From the NCBI GenBank assembly GCA_965216845.1, contig OZ244200.1:1984001-2048000 (forward strand): DNA of 64,000 nt, read 5' to 3'. A program made the translations under genes and the position numbers. Source of the stretch: Panacagrimonas sp965216845. GTDB taxonomy: Bacteria; Pseudomonadota; Gammaproteobacteria; Nevskiales; Nevskiaceae. The notes beneath the pieces are model-generated. The model ran no database searches. It was not told the origin of the DNA and saw only the letters and a program-made list of their open reading frames with translations. Shown here one piece after another: positions 53,033 through 60,910 of this stretch; the first letter of the stretch is position 1, and each line of letters begins with the position of its first letter.

Positions 53033-53963
53033 CTTCGCCAGCCAATAAAAAACCCCTTAGCAGTATCCCCGCCGGAGCGGTTCAACCGAAAGGGGCCGTG
53101 TTGAGTCAATACTAGGCCCGTTGCGTCGCAAAATCAAGTTCGATCCCGTCGGCAGATCCTGCCTAGACCGCCCGTCACGCCGCTTGCATGCTGCGCCGGC
53201 AAGCGCCGCGCCGGGCTGCGCCGTGCCACCGTCAGGGCCGCCAGACTGCCTCCGCAAGCTCCGGCAGACTGGCTCCGTGGCTCCGTTCGACGCTTGGCCC
53301 CTTCGTTACCGCCCGCGCTCCGCCACGGCGCCCTTCGCCCCGGAAGACGGGGCCAAGGGCTTGCGGCTCCGCAGCGGGCTACGCCGTGCCGGGCTCAAGC
53401 GCCGCCGGATGCTTCGCAACCGGCTCGGCGGCTTCGGCCGGCCTGGGTTCCCTTCGTTGCCGCTTGCGCGGGGCCACTGGCAGGCTCGGCTTGCGCCCAG
53501 CCTGCCGCGCCCCCGCACGGCGCTGCGCTTTGATGCGCGCCATCCCTGGCGCGCTCCCTTCGGGCGCACTGCGTGCGTCCAAATCCGCTCCCGGCGGATT
53601 TGTCCCGCCCCCAATTGTCTGCGGCTTCGGTAAAGGTCCGGTGCGGCCTACCCAACCAGGGTCGGTGGTCGGCAATGGAACATAATGCTGGAAATTATGC
53701 GCAGCACTCCGCTTCGCTCCGTGCAGTCCGGCTTGCGCCCGCATAATTTGCATTATGTGTCAATTGCCTCCGCTTGTTTTTCCCCCGCCCGCCCGGCGGC
53801 TCGCTGCGCGTGGGGCTTCAGCCGCTGCGCGGCTTCCGCTCCCCATGCTCGCGCCCCGCTGCCCGGCCCGGCCCTCCGGCTTCGCCTCCGGGCGTTCGGC
53901 GGGGCAAAGCAGTGCTTTGCCTTGATCCGCCTCACCCACCCCGGAGGGGCTCCCTGAAAGCGG
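53033..53963. other. GC-rich region without a convincing gene
   Basis: About 930 bases between the Abi gene and the integrase. Many overlapping frames are open on both strands because the DNA is very GC-rich with repeated GGCTTCG-like motifs. Their products are low-complexity (Ala, Pro, Arg, Gly) and none shows a motif. An inverted repeat pair at 53680-53758 is the only clear structure. A structured RNA or decayed sequence is possible. Confidence 0.5.
53680..53758. repeat. inverted pair of dif-like sequences
   Basis: CGCATAATTTGCATTATGT (53740-53758) recurs inverted at 53680-53701 with three extra bases (TGG) near its centre; 38 bases separate the arms. The right copy resembles a XerC/XerD site: GCATAA, six central bases, TTATGT, close to E. 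coli dif in the two half-sites. The left copy has a nine-base centre. Confidence 0.55.
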
Positions 53964-55181
53964 TCAGGCGCTGCGGTTCTCGTGGAGGGGGATCACCTTC
54001 GCCCCGGCCTTCAGCTTGTCGAGGTAGTCCGCCCATGCCTGCATCATCTTGCGGCGTTCGGGCAGGTGCGCGGTGCGGTTGTAGGCGCGCCCGTTCGGGT
54101 CGCGCACGGCGTGGGCAAGCTGGTGCTCGATGTAGTCGGGCCGGAAGCCGAGCACTTCATCCAGGATGGTGCGTGCCATGGCCCGGAAGCCGTGGCCGCT
54201 CATTTCATCCTTGCCGATGCCCATGCGGCGCATGGCGGCCAGCACGGCGTTGTCGCTCATGGGGCGGCTTGCACTCCGGGCGCTGGGGAAAACGTAGCGT
54301 CCGCGTCCGGTCAGCGGTTGCAGCTCGCGCAGGATGGCCACGGCCTGGCGGGACAGGGGCACGATATGCGGCGTATTGGTCTTGGTGACGGTGTAGCGCC
54401 ATTCGGCGGCGTCCAGGTCGATGTCCGCCCACTCGGCCTTGCGCAGCTCGCCGGGGCGCACGAAGACCAGCGGCGCGAGGCGCAGGGCGCAGCGTACCGG
54501 GAGGGTGCCTTCGTAACCGTCGATGGCTCGCAGCACGGCGGCGATTTGGTCCGGTTCGGTGACGGCGGCGAAGTGCCGGCTCTTGACCGGCGGCAGGGCG
54601 CCGCGCAGATCGCCGGAGGGGTCGCGCTCGGCCCGGCCGGTGGCGATCGCGTAGCGAAACACCTGACCACAGTTTTGAAGGGCACGGTGGGCCGTTTCCA
54701 ACGCGCCGCGCTGCTCGATGCGGCGGATGACTTCCAGAAGCTGGGGCGGGGTGATCTCGGCTACGAGCTTGCTCCCCAGCCACGGGAAAATGTCTCGCTC
54801 AAGCCGGCGGATGATCCGGTTGCCGTGGTTCGTGGCCCAGTTCGGCGAATGCTTCGCGTACCACTCGCGGGCGACGACCTCGAAGCTGTTGCCGGCGCGC
54901 TCGTCCTGCGCCGCCTTCTTGGCCTTGCGGTGTTCGCTGGGATCGATGTCGTTGGCGAGCAGCTTGCGGGACTCGTCCCGCCGCTCGCGGGCATCTCTCA
55001 GCGAGACATCGGGGTAGACGCCCAGCGACAACCGCTTTTCCTTGCCCCCGAAGCGGTACTTAAGCCGCCACCACTTGCCCCCACTGGGGGCAACTTCGAG
55101 GTACAGGCCCCCGCCATCGAACATCCGCTTGGCCTTTCCGGCAGGTTTCGCGTTGCGAATGGCGGTGTCAGTCAAGGGCAT
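53964..55181 (-). CDS. int: P4-type tyrosine integrase
   Basis: A 405-residue site-specific recombinase. The N-terminal DUF4102 arm-binding domain reads MPLTDTAIRNAKPAGKAKRMFDGGGLYLEV in part. The catalytic domain has Arg in FVRPGELR (residue about 240), HGFRAMART (about 328), and His followed by Tyr in AHAVRDPNGRAYNRTAH (about 360-370). It lies beside attR and transcribes away from it. It would insert and, with AlpA and IHF, excise the island at the ssrA 3' end. Confidence 0.94.
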   Translation of the reverse strand: MPLTDTAIRNAKPAGKAKRMFDGGGLYLEVAPSGGKWWRLKYRFGGKEKRLSLGVYPDVSLRDARERRDESRKLLANDIDPSEHRKAKKAAQDERAGNSFEVVAREWYAKHSPNWATNHGNRIIRRLERDIFPWLGSKLVAEITPPQLLEVIRRIEQRGALETAHRALQNCGQVFRYAIATGRAERDPSGDLRGALPPVKSRHFAAVTEPDQIAAVLRAIDGYEGTLPVRCALRLAPLVFVRPGELRKAEWADIDLDAAEWRYTVTKTNTPHIVPLSRQAVAILRELQPLTGRGRYVFPSARSASRPMSDNAVLAAMRRMGIGKDEMSGHGFRAMARTILDEVLGFRPDYIEHQLAHAVRDPNGRAYNRTAHLPERRKMMQAWADYLDKLKAGAKVIPLHENRSA

Positions 55182-55213
55182 GTTCGGGGCAACTCAAGCG
55201 AGGCATACAGCAC

Positions 55214-55249
55214 TTGCCCCGGATGTTGCCCCCAGTTGCCCCCGGATGT
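55214..55249. promoter_or_regulatory. candidate integrase arm sites, right end
   Basis: TTGCCCC(C)(A/G) occurs three times in 36 bases between the integrase start and attR, matching motifs at 34377-34401 near attL in the same orientation. Confidence 0.45.
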
Positions 55250-55308
55250 CAACGGAGCTCGTTAGACTGGATTGGACGAGAAATCTTCTATATCTAGCTG
55301 TTTCAGAT

Positions 55309-55333
55309 AAAGAAAAAGCCGTCCGGAGACGGC
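55309..55333 (-). terminator. island-supplied terminator for ssrA
   Basis: On the minus strand GCCGTC-TCCG-GACGGC is followed by TTTTTCTTT. It lies 15 bases beyond the tmRNA 3' end inside the island, so it replaces the native terminator now on the far side of the insertion. Confidence 0.75.
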
Positions 55334-55347
55334 TTTGAATCTTCAGA

Positions 55348-55362
55348 TGGTGGAGCTGGCGG
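55348..55362. repeat. attR, 15-bp core within ssrA
   Basis: TGGTGGAGCTGGCGG, the complement of the last 15 bases of the tmRNA, matches attL at 34300-34314. Confidence 0.9.
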
Positions 55363-55705
55363 GATTCGAACCCGCGTCCAACAGCGTTCCCTCTTCCGCT
55401 CTACATGCTTAGCCCGGTCTTTGGATTTTCGACGCACACTCCCCGACGGGCAGGGATCGTGATTGCTTATCCCCTTAGAGGTTTAGCGGATCGGCCAAGG
55501 GCGGGCTTTTCCACGAGTCGATGAGAGTCGACGGCTGATTCAAGGGCATCGACACCGCTTGGTCAACCGCTCACCGGATTTAAGCGGCGAGGGCGTAGTT
55601 GGAGTCGTTCGCAACTAAGCTAGTTTGCACAGCGTTTAGCGAGCGGCCATGCAGCTCGGCATGCACGTTGGAGTTCTGCACCGTTGTCGAGCCCAGATCA
55701 GCCCC
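55348..55705 (-). ncRNA. ssrA: tmRNA
   Basis: A 358-nt transfer-messenger RNA. The 5' GGGGCTG pairs with the 3' CAGCTCC followed by ACCA, and the T-arm GCGGGTTCGAATCCCGC lies just before the 3' end. The tag reading frame encodes ANDSNYALAA and a TAA stop. It rescues stalled ribosomes together with SmpB, encoded next upstream on the same strand. The island is inserted immediately after its 3' end and preserves the gene. Confidence 0.96.
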
Positions 55706-55759
55706 GTGTACCGCTTCAGACTATCACGATTCGCTTTGGTTCAGTGGTGGTCCGAGAAA

Positions 55760-56245
55760 CTATTTCGACTTGAGCAGGCGTTGTTTCTGCCGGTCCCAGT
55801 CGCGCTGTTTGATGTCGGCGCGCTTGTCGTGCTGCTTCTTGCCCTTGGCCAGGCCGATGGAAAGTTTGGCGCGACCGCGCGTCCAGTGCAGATCCAGGGG
55901 GACGACGGTGTAGCCGGCACGTTCGACTTTGCCGATCAAGCTTGAAAGTTCGCTGGCGTGCAGCAACAGCTTTCGGGTGCGGGTCGGATCGGGGCGGACG
56001 TGTGTCGAGGCTTGTTCCAGCGGTGTGATGTGAGCACCGATGAGAAAAGCCTCGCCGGCTTTGATGATGACGTAGGCCTCGGTGATTTGCGCCTTGCCGG
56101 CGCGCAGGCTCTTGACTTCCCAGCCACTCAGCGCCAGACCTGCCTCGTAAGTCTGCTCAATGAAGTAATCGTGCTTGGCCTTGCGGTTGACGGCGATTCT
56201 CGATGCGGCCGCTGTGGAACGCGCCGGCTCTTTTTTTCCTTTCAT
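55760..56245 (-). CDS. smpB: SsrA-binding protein SmpB
   Basis: A 161-residue SmpB: RKAKHDYFIEQTYEAGLALSGWEVKSLRAGKAQITEAYV in parts, GAHITPL and the basic C-terminal tail (KGKKQHDKRADIKQRDWDRQKQRLLK). It delivers tmRNA to stalled ribosomes. It lies just upstream of ssrA on the same strand, the usual gammaproteobacterial pair. Confidence 0.96.
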   Translation of the reverse strand: MKGKKEPARSTAAASRIAVNRKAKHDYFIEQTYEAGLALSGWEVKSLRAGKAQITEAYVIIKAGEAFLIGAHITPLEQASTHVRPDPTRTRKLLLHASELSSLIGKVERAGYTVVPLDLHWTRGRAKLSIGLAKGKKQHDKRADIKQRDWDRQKQRLLKSK

Positions 56246-56294
56246 CAGCGCAGTATACGGCTGGCTGTTTGATCAGCGGGCTAAACTTGGCCGC

Positions 56295-57680
56295 ATGCAC
56301 ATCCGCGAAAGCAGTTTCGGCTACTGGTCGTCCCCCGGCGCCTTTCTGGCGGTGGCGGTCGGTGCGTCATTGGGTATCGGCAACAGCGCCCGTCTGCCTT
56401 ACATGATGAGCGAATACGGCGGCGTTCTGTTTCTGGCCGTCTACCTGCTGTGCCTGCTGGTGGTTGGCATTCCATTGCTGATCACCGAGTGGTCGCTGGG
56501 GCGGTGGATGCGCGACGATCTGGGCGCGGGTTTTCGTCGTTTGGCGCAGGCCGGGCGATCGACGCGGGCCTGGCGTTGGCTCGGTTTGTTGATGATTTGT
56601 TGCGCGGTGATCGTGTTGTCGTATTACAGCGTGATCGCCGGGTGGAGTTTGGGGTATCTGTTTCGCGGGGTTGCCGGTGTCCTGGGGCACCTGGACGCCG
56701 AAGGAGCCCGCGTGACCTTCCTTTCTTTGGCGCGTGATCCGGAGCGGAGCCTGGCCTGGCACACGCTGTTCATGGTTGTGACCACGGTCATCGTCTCCTA
56801 CGGTTTTCGTGATGGCATCGAACGTGCCTGCAGACAGTTGCTGCCGGCGGTTCTGGTGTTGTCGGTGCTGTTGCTTGCGCTGGCCATGATCGGCAGTGAT
56901 ATCGGCGCGGTCTGGCACCAAATGACGATGCCGGACCTCGGGCGCCTGGGCTGGCGCGGCGCGCTGGAGGCGCTGTATCAGGCGTTTTTCACCCTCGGGC
57001 TGGGGTTGGGCGCCATGATGATGCTGGGCGGGTATCTGCCCAGCGATGTCAATCTGGTTCGCTTGGCGGGCGCGGTGGCGGTGATCGATACCCTGTTCGG
57101 GCTGATCGTGGGATTTGCCCTGTTGATGGTGCTGGATCAGGCCGGCATCGAGTCGAGTGGTGGCCTGGTGTTTCTGTTCCAGGATTTTCCCCACGCCATT
57201 GCCGCCGGTGGCTTGGGGGCCGCGATCGCCGGCCTGTTCTACGGTTTGTTGTTTCTGGTGACCTTGATGGCCGCAACCGCCTTGCTCGAACCCGTTACCC
57301 GGCGCTTGATGGAGCGTCACCGTCAGACCCGCGTGTTTGCCTCGGTGGGTGCGGCAATCGTGATCTGGACGCTGGGTATCGGCAGTTTGCTGTCCTTCGG
57401 CCAAATGGCGGACATGCGCGTGGCTGGCCAGAACTTCTTTGAGTGGATGCAATTCCTGACCAGTTTCGTGTTGGTGCCGGTCGGTGGCTTGTTTCTGTGC
57501 GTGCTGGTTGCGCGCGTGTTGCCGCCCGAGCTCAGTCGCGCGTTGTGGGGCAAGCGTGATCGGGTGTTTTATCAGCCGTGGTTATATGCCTTGCGCTATC
57601 CGGCACGCATCGTTCTGCTGGTCGTGCTATTACACGGCTTCGGTACATTTCACTGGCTGGCCGAATTCTGGTCCGAGTAG
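56295..57680 (+). CDS. sodium:neurotransmitter symporter (NSS) family transporter
   Basis: A 461-residue membrane protein with about 12 helices. Helix 1 has the NSS glycine/asparagine pattern (AVAVGASLGIGNSARLPYMMSEYGG) and the second half contains FFTLGLGLGAMMMLGGYLP. These Na+-coupled carriers move amino acids or related compounds. It occupies the place between smpB and rnfH where ratA is often found in gammaproteobacteria. ATG at 56295 matches the family start; the frame extends into the smpB antisense. Confidence 0.87.
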   Translation: MHIRESSFGYWSSPGAFLAVAVGASLGIGNSARLPYMMSEYGGVLFLAVYLLCLLVVGIPLLITEWSLGRWMRDDLGAGFRRLAQAGRSTRAWRWLGLLMICCAVIVLSYYSVIAGWSLGYLFRGVAGVLGHLDAEGARVTFLSLARDPERSLAWHTLFMVVTTVIVSYGFRDGIERACRQLLPAVLVLSVLLLALAMIGSDIGAVWHQMTMPDLGRLGWRGALEALYQAFFTLGLGLGAMMMLGGYLPSDVNLVRLAGAVAVIDTLFGLIVGFALLMVLDQAGIESSGGLVFLFQDFPHAIAAGGLGAAIAGLFYGLLFLVTLMAATALLEPVTRRLMERHRQTRVFASVGAAIVIWTLGIGSLLSFGQMADMRVAGQNFFEWMQFLTSFVLVPVGGLFLCVLVARVLPPELSRALWGKRDRVFYQPWLYALRYPARIVLLVVLLHGFGTFHWLAEFWSE

Positions 57681-57697
57681 ATGTTCTGGGAATTGCC

Positions 57698-58000
57698 TTG
57701 AAGCCCGATCTGATTCCAATCGAAGTTGTCTACGCCCTGGCGGATACGCAGACCGTGTTGCGCCTGGACGTGCCTGATGGCACAACCATGGCGCAGGCAA
57801 TCGAACAATCAGGACTGCTGGACCGATTCCCGGAGATTGATCTGGATGCGCACAAGGTCGGTGTGTTTGGCAAAATCCGGGCGGCGAGCGAGGTGCTCAA
57901 ACCCGGCGACCGCGTTGAAATCTACCGGCCGCTGCGCGCTGATCCGAAGGTTGTCAGAAAACAAAGGGCTGCCCGCGCCAAGCGCGCGTCAGGTGCTTGA
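57698..58000 (+). CDS. rnfH: RnfH/RatB family ubiquitin-fold protein
   Basis: A 100-residue protein: IPIEVVYALADTQTVLRLDVPDGTTMAQAIEQSGLL and VGVFGKIRAASEVLKPGDRVEIYRPLRADPK are typical of RnfH/YfjF in short stretches. The start is probably TTG at 57698 after GGGAA; no ATG or GTG suits. Its usual partner ratA is absent. Function of RnfH is not firmly known. Confidence 0.85.
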   Translation: MKPDLIPIEVVYALADTQTVLRLDVPDGTTMAQAIEQSGLLDRFPEIDLDAHKVGVFGKIRAASEVLKPGDRVEIYRPLRADPKVVRKQRAARAKRASGA

Positions 58001-58078
58001 ACCTTGAGCCGACGGCGCTTGAGTGGTCATGTCCGGCGTTCACCCGCATGACGGGCGCATGAGCGCCGTTCCGCGGCT

Positions 58079-58729
58079 TTACGCTTGTTCAGCCGACGTC
58101 GATGCTTTTTCCGCAGCGTCTTGTGTCACGCCGTCCTCGCCGTCCTCGGCGTCGGTTTCGGTTGCATCATCCGGATCCGACGGGTTCCCGGTGGTGTCTG
58201 AAGCCTTGGGCGCGGCTGGATCGCCGGTGGTTGAATCTGCGTCCTGACGCGTCGATTCGTCCTCTGACGGGGTTCGGGTGTGGCTGTCGGTGGCTGTTGC
58301 CTTTTCGGCCGTCGCCGCATCCCTGGTTTGGTCGTCCTGGGAGGCTTCGGCGCCAGCATCGGATGCGCCCTGTTCGCGCTCGACGGCGGTTTTTGCCTCC
58401 GGATCGGCGATATTGCCGGCGTCCTTGTCCAGCTCCAGGCCTTCGGCGCGTGCCAGTGTGTCGCCTTCAAAATAGAGGCTGACGGTGCGCGTGATCACCT
58501 GGCCGCGCGGCGATTTGTAATAGCCAACGTAGTCCCAGCGATCCTCGCGGAACGGGCTGGTGGCGATGGGGGTGCCGAGAACGAAATGAACTTGCTCGCG
58601 CGTCATGCCCAGCTGGATCTTTTGCAAGTCCTTCTGGTCGTAGACATTGCCCTGGCGGGTGGGGAGCTTGTAAACAATCTGACAGCCACAAAGACCGGCG
58701 AAAACGAGGGACAACAGGACGTGGCGCAT
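58079..58729 (-). CDS. bamE: outer-membrane assembly lipoprotein BamE with long acidic tail
   Basis: A 216-residue protein. A lipoprotein signal (LLSLVFAGLCGC, acylated Cys16) is followed by the SmpA/OmlA domain (VYDQKDLQKIQLGMTREQVHFVLGTP in parts; DRWDYVGYY). BamE is a subunit of the beta-barrel assembly machine and is normally about 110-125 residues. Here residues from about 103 to the end are a low-complexity Asp/Glu/Thr/Ala-rich extension with no recognisable fold. It is divergent from fur, the usual arrangement. Confidence 0.9.
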   Translation of the reverse strand: MRHVLLSLVFAGLCGCQIVYKLPTRQGNVYDQKDLQKIQLGMTREQVHFVLGTPIATSPFREDRWDYVGYYKSPRGQVITRTVSLYFEGDTLARAEGLELDKDAGNIADPEAKTAVEREQGASDAGAEASQDDQTRDAATAEKATATDSHTRTPSEDESTRQDADSTTGDPAAPKASDTTGNPSDPDDATETDAEDGEDGVTQDAAEKASTSAEQA

Positions 58730-58799
58730 GAACGGGGTGAGCTTGCCGCAAGGAATCGAACGCGGATAATACCGCGAACCCAATGCGACTGAGCCAAAC

Positions 58800-59213
58800 G
58801 TGGAATCCAACGACCTGAAAAATGCCGGACTCAAAGTGACGCTGCCGCGTCTGAAGATTCTGGAGATGCTGGACAACAATGACGCGCGGCACATGTCCGC
58901 GGAGGACATTTACCGGCAGTTGATCAAGGACGATGAGGATATTGGTCTGGCCACGGTGTACCGCGTCCTGACTCAGTTTGAACAGGCAGGGCTGGTCAAG
59001 CGTCACAATTTCGAAGACGGCCACGCGGTGTTCGAGCTGGATCGCGGCGATCATCACGATCACATGGTGGACGTGGATTCGGGCCAGGTGATCGAGTTTG
59101 TCAGCGAGGAAATCGAGCGTTTGCAGGAGCAGGTTGCCGAGCGACACGGTTACCGCATCGTCGGTCACAGTCTGGTGCTTTACGTCAAGGCGAGCAACGA
59201 AAACCGCAACTGA
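58800..59213 (+). CDS. fur: ferric uptake regulator
   Basis: A 137-residue Fur repressor with the winged helix (GLKVTLPRLKILEML; DIGLATVYRVLTQFEQAGLVKRH) and the metal site HHDHMVDVDSGQVIEF. The two cysteines of the E. coli structural zinc motif are absent, as in Pseudomonas Fur. The GTG start lies 70 bases from the divergent bamE start. It would regulate iron uptake, possibly including the TonB system in this window, though no Fur box was seen there. Confidence 0.95.
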   Translation: MESNDLKNAGLKVTLPRLKILEMLDNNDARHMSAEDIYRQLIKDDEDIGLATVYRVLTQFEQAGLVKRHNFEDGHAVFELDRGDHHDHMVDVDSGQVIEFVSEEIERLQEQVAERHGYRIVGHSLVLYVKASNENRN

Positions 59214-59217
59214 GCGA

Positions 59218-60897
59218 TCAGGCGGGTTTTTTGCGCATCATCTCCAGCGCCATGGTTCGCGTGGCCTTGGTGATTTTCTGACCGCCGATCATGCGCGAAA
59301 TCTCGTCGATGCGCCCGGCGTGGTCCAGGTTCACAAGGTCGGTGAAGGTTTGTTGGTCACGCACCGTCTTGCTGACCTGAAGGTGTTGATGCGCTTTGGC
59401 GGCGACCTGGCCCAGATGGGTGACGCACAGCACCTGATGTTGATCACCCAGGCCGGCGAGTGCTTCGCCCACGGTTTGCGCCACTGAGCCACCGATGCCG
59501 GCGTCAACTTCATCAAAGATCATGGTTGGCGCCGCCGCCTGGCTGCGCAAGGCGACCTGCAACGCCAGCGAGATGCGCGATAGCTCTCCGCCGGATGCCA
59601 CTTGCGCCAAGGGCTTGGGCGGCTGACCCGGGTTGGCGGAGAAATCAAAACGGACTTCATCGTCACCTTCCACGCGCGGGTCGCGCGCGGTCTGCGCATC
59701 CACAGCGACCACGAAGCGGGCGTTGGGCATGCCCAGGCCCTTGGCGCGTTCGCTGATTTCGACGCCCAGCCGTTGGCCGACCGCCGCGCGTTGATCGTGG
59801 AGCTTGCTGGCGCAAGCTCGGTATTCGTGCAGAGCCTCGGATTGCTTCGTGCGCAGCGCTGCCAGGTGCTGGTCCGCGTTTTCGAATTGCGCCAGTTGTT
59901 GCGTGATGCGTTGGTGATGTTCGCGCAGCTGTGGCGGTTGACAGCGGTGCTTGCGCGCCAGATCGTGAATGGCGCTCAGGCGCGCTTCGACCGCGCTCAA
60001 GCGCTCAGGGTTGGTTTCCAGGCCATCAATCAGGCGAGACAGCGCCTGACCGGCTTCCTGAACCTGTACCGCAGCCTGTTCGGTCAATGCCTGCGCTTCA
60101 GAGAAGTCGGCCAGGATATCGGCCAGCTCGGCCAGCGTTGAGGCGGATTGGCTCAATGCGTCGTGTACGCTGTTTTCGGCCTGATACAGCTGCTCCAATA
60201 CCCGGCCGCCGTCGTGAATCAGCTGTGCGGAGTGGGACAGGGCGGTTTGCTCATCGCTGAGTGTCTCCAGCTCATCGGCTTGCAGCGCCAGCGAGTCCAG
60301 CTCCTGCACGGCTTGCCGAACTTCGGCGATGCGCTCGGGGGTGATCTGACCGGCCTGACTGGCGGCTTGAACCTGTTGTTCCAGCCGCAGCCATTGTTGC
60401 GCCGCGACTCGAACCGCTTCCAGCATGCCGGCATCCACGCCGAATTCATCCAGCAGGCTTCGTTGCACCGCGCGTTGGCGCAAGGTCTGGCTTTCATTCT
60501 GGCCGAAGATTTCGACCAGGCCATCGGCGAGCTTGCGCAGCACAGCCGCCGAAACCGCATGACCATTCACATAGGCGCGCGCGCGACCGTCGGCGGTGAG
60601 TACGCGTCGCAGGCTGCACAGATCCGGTGCGTCTTCGTCCTGCAGGTCCTGTTCGCGCAAGGCCGTGACCACCGCTGATGCGTCCGGCAGGGAAAAATGG
60701 GCGATGACTTCGGCTTTGTCGCAACCGCCACGAACCAGACGGCTGTCCGCACGCGCGCCCAGCACCAGGCCCAGGGCGTCGATCAGAATCGACTTGCCGG
60801 CGCCGGTTTCGCCGGACAGGACGATCAAACCGGCTTCAAACTCGACATCGATGCGCTCGATGGTCGCCAGATTGCGAATGCTCAGTTGTTGCAGCAT
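59218..60897 (-). CDS. recN: DNA repair protein RecN
   Basis: A 559-residue SMC-like ATPase: Walker A GETGAGKSILIDAL near residue 30, long coiled-coil arms, ABC signature around VASGGELSRISLAL, Walker B in TMIFDEVDAGIGG. It acts in double-strand break repair. It is convergent with fur (4-base gap) and followed upstream on the same strand by nadK. Confidence 0.95.
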   Translation of the reverse strand: MLQQLSIRNLATIERIDVEFEAGLIVLSGETGAGKSILIDALGLVLGARADSRLVRGGCDKAEVIAHFSLPDASAVVTALREQDLQDEDAPDLCSLRRVLTADGRARAYVNGHAVSAAVLRKLADGLVEIFGQNESQTLRQRAVQRSLLDEFGVDAGMLEAVRVAAQQWLRLEQQVQAASQAGQITPERIAEVRQAVQELDSLALQADELETLSDEQTALSHSAQLIHDGGRVLEQLYQAENSVHDALSQSASTLAELADILADFSEAQALTEQAAVQVQEAGQALSRLIDGLETNPERLSAVEARLSAIHDLARKHRCQPPQLREHHQRITQQLAQFENADQHLAALRTKQSEALHEYRACASKLHDQRAAVGQRLGVEISERAKGLGMPNARFVVAVDAQTARDPRVEGDDEVRFDFSANPGQPPKPLAQVASGGELSRISLALQVALRSQAAAPTMIFDEVDAGIGGSVAQTVGEALAGLGDQHQVLCVTHLGQVAAKAHQHLQVSKTVRDQQTFTDLVNLDHAGRIDEISRMIGGQKITKATRTMALEMMRKKPA

Positions 60898-60910
60898 GTC
60901 GGTGTCGGGT

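Larger units (their letters stand above)
34300..55362. mobile_element. genomic island inserted at the tmRNA 3' end
   Basis: A 21-kb element flanked by a 15-bp direct repeat that coincides with the last bases of ssrA. A P4-type tyrosine integrase lies 167 bases from the right end, the usual layout. Cargo comprises an AlpA/CHC2/prim-pol replication module and a large defence module. No capsid, tail, terminase or conjugation gene is present, so it is either a satellite-like or an otherwise mobilisable island. Candidate integrase arm sites (TTGCCCCC) occur near both ends. Confidence 0.92.

Noticed and set aside
53379..53753. A 124-codon minus-strand frame near the integrase
   Set aside because: Product is low-complexity, overlaps other equally open frames, and has no motif or clear ribosome-binding site.
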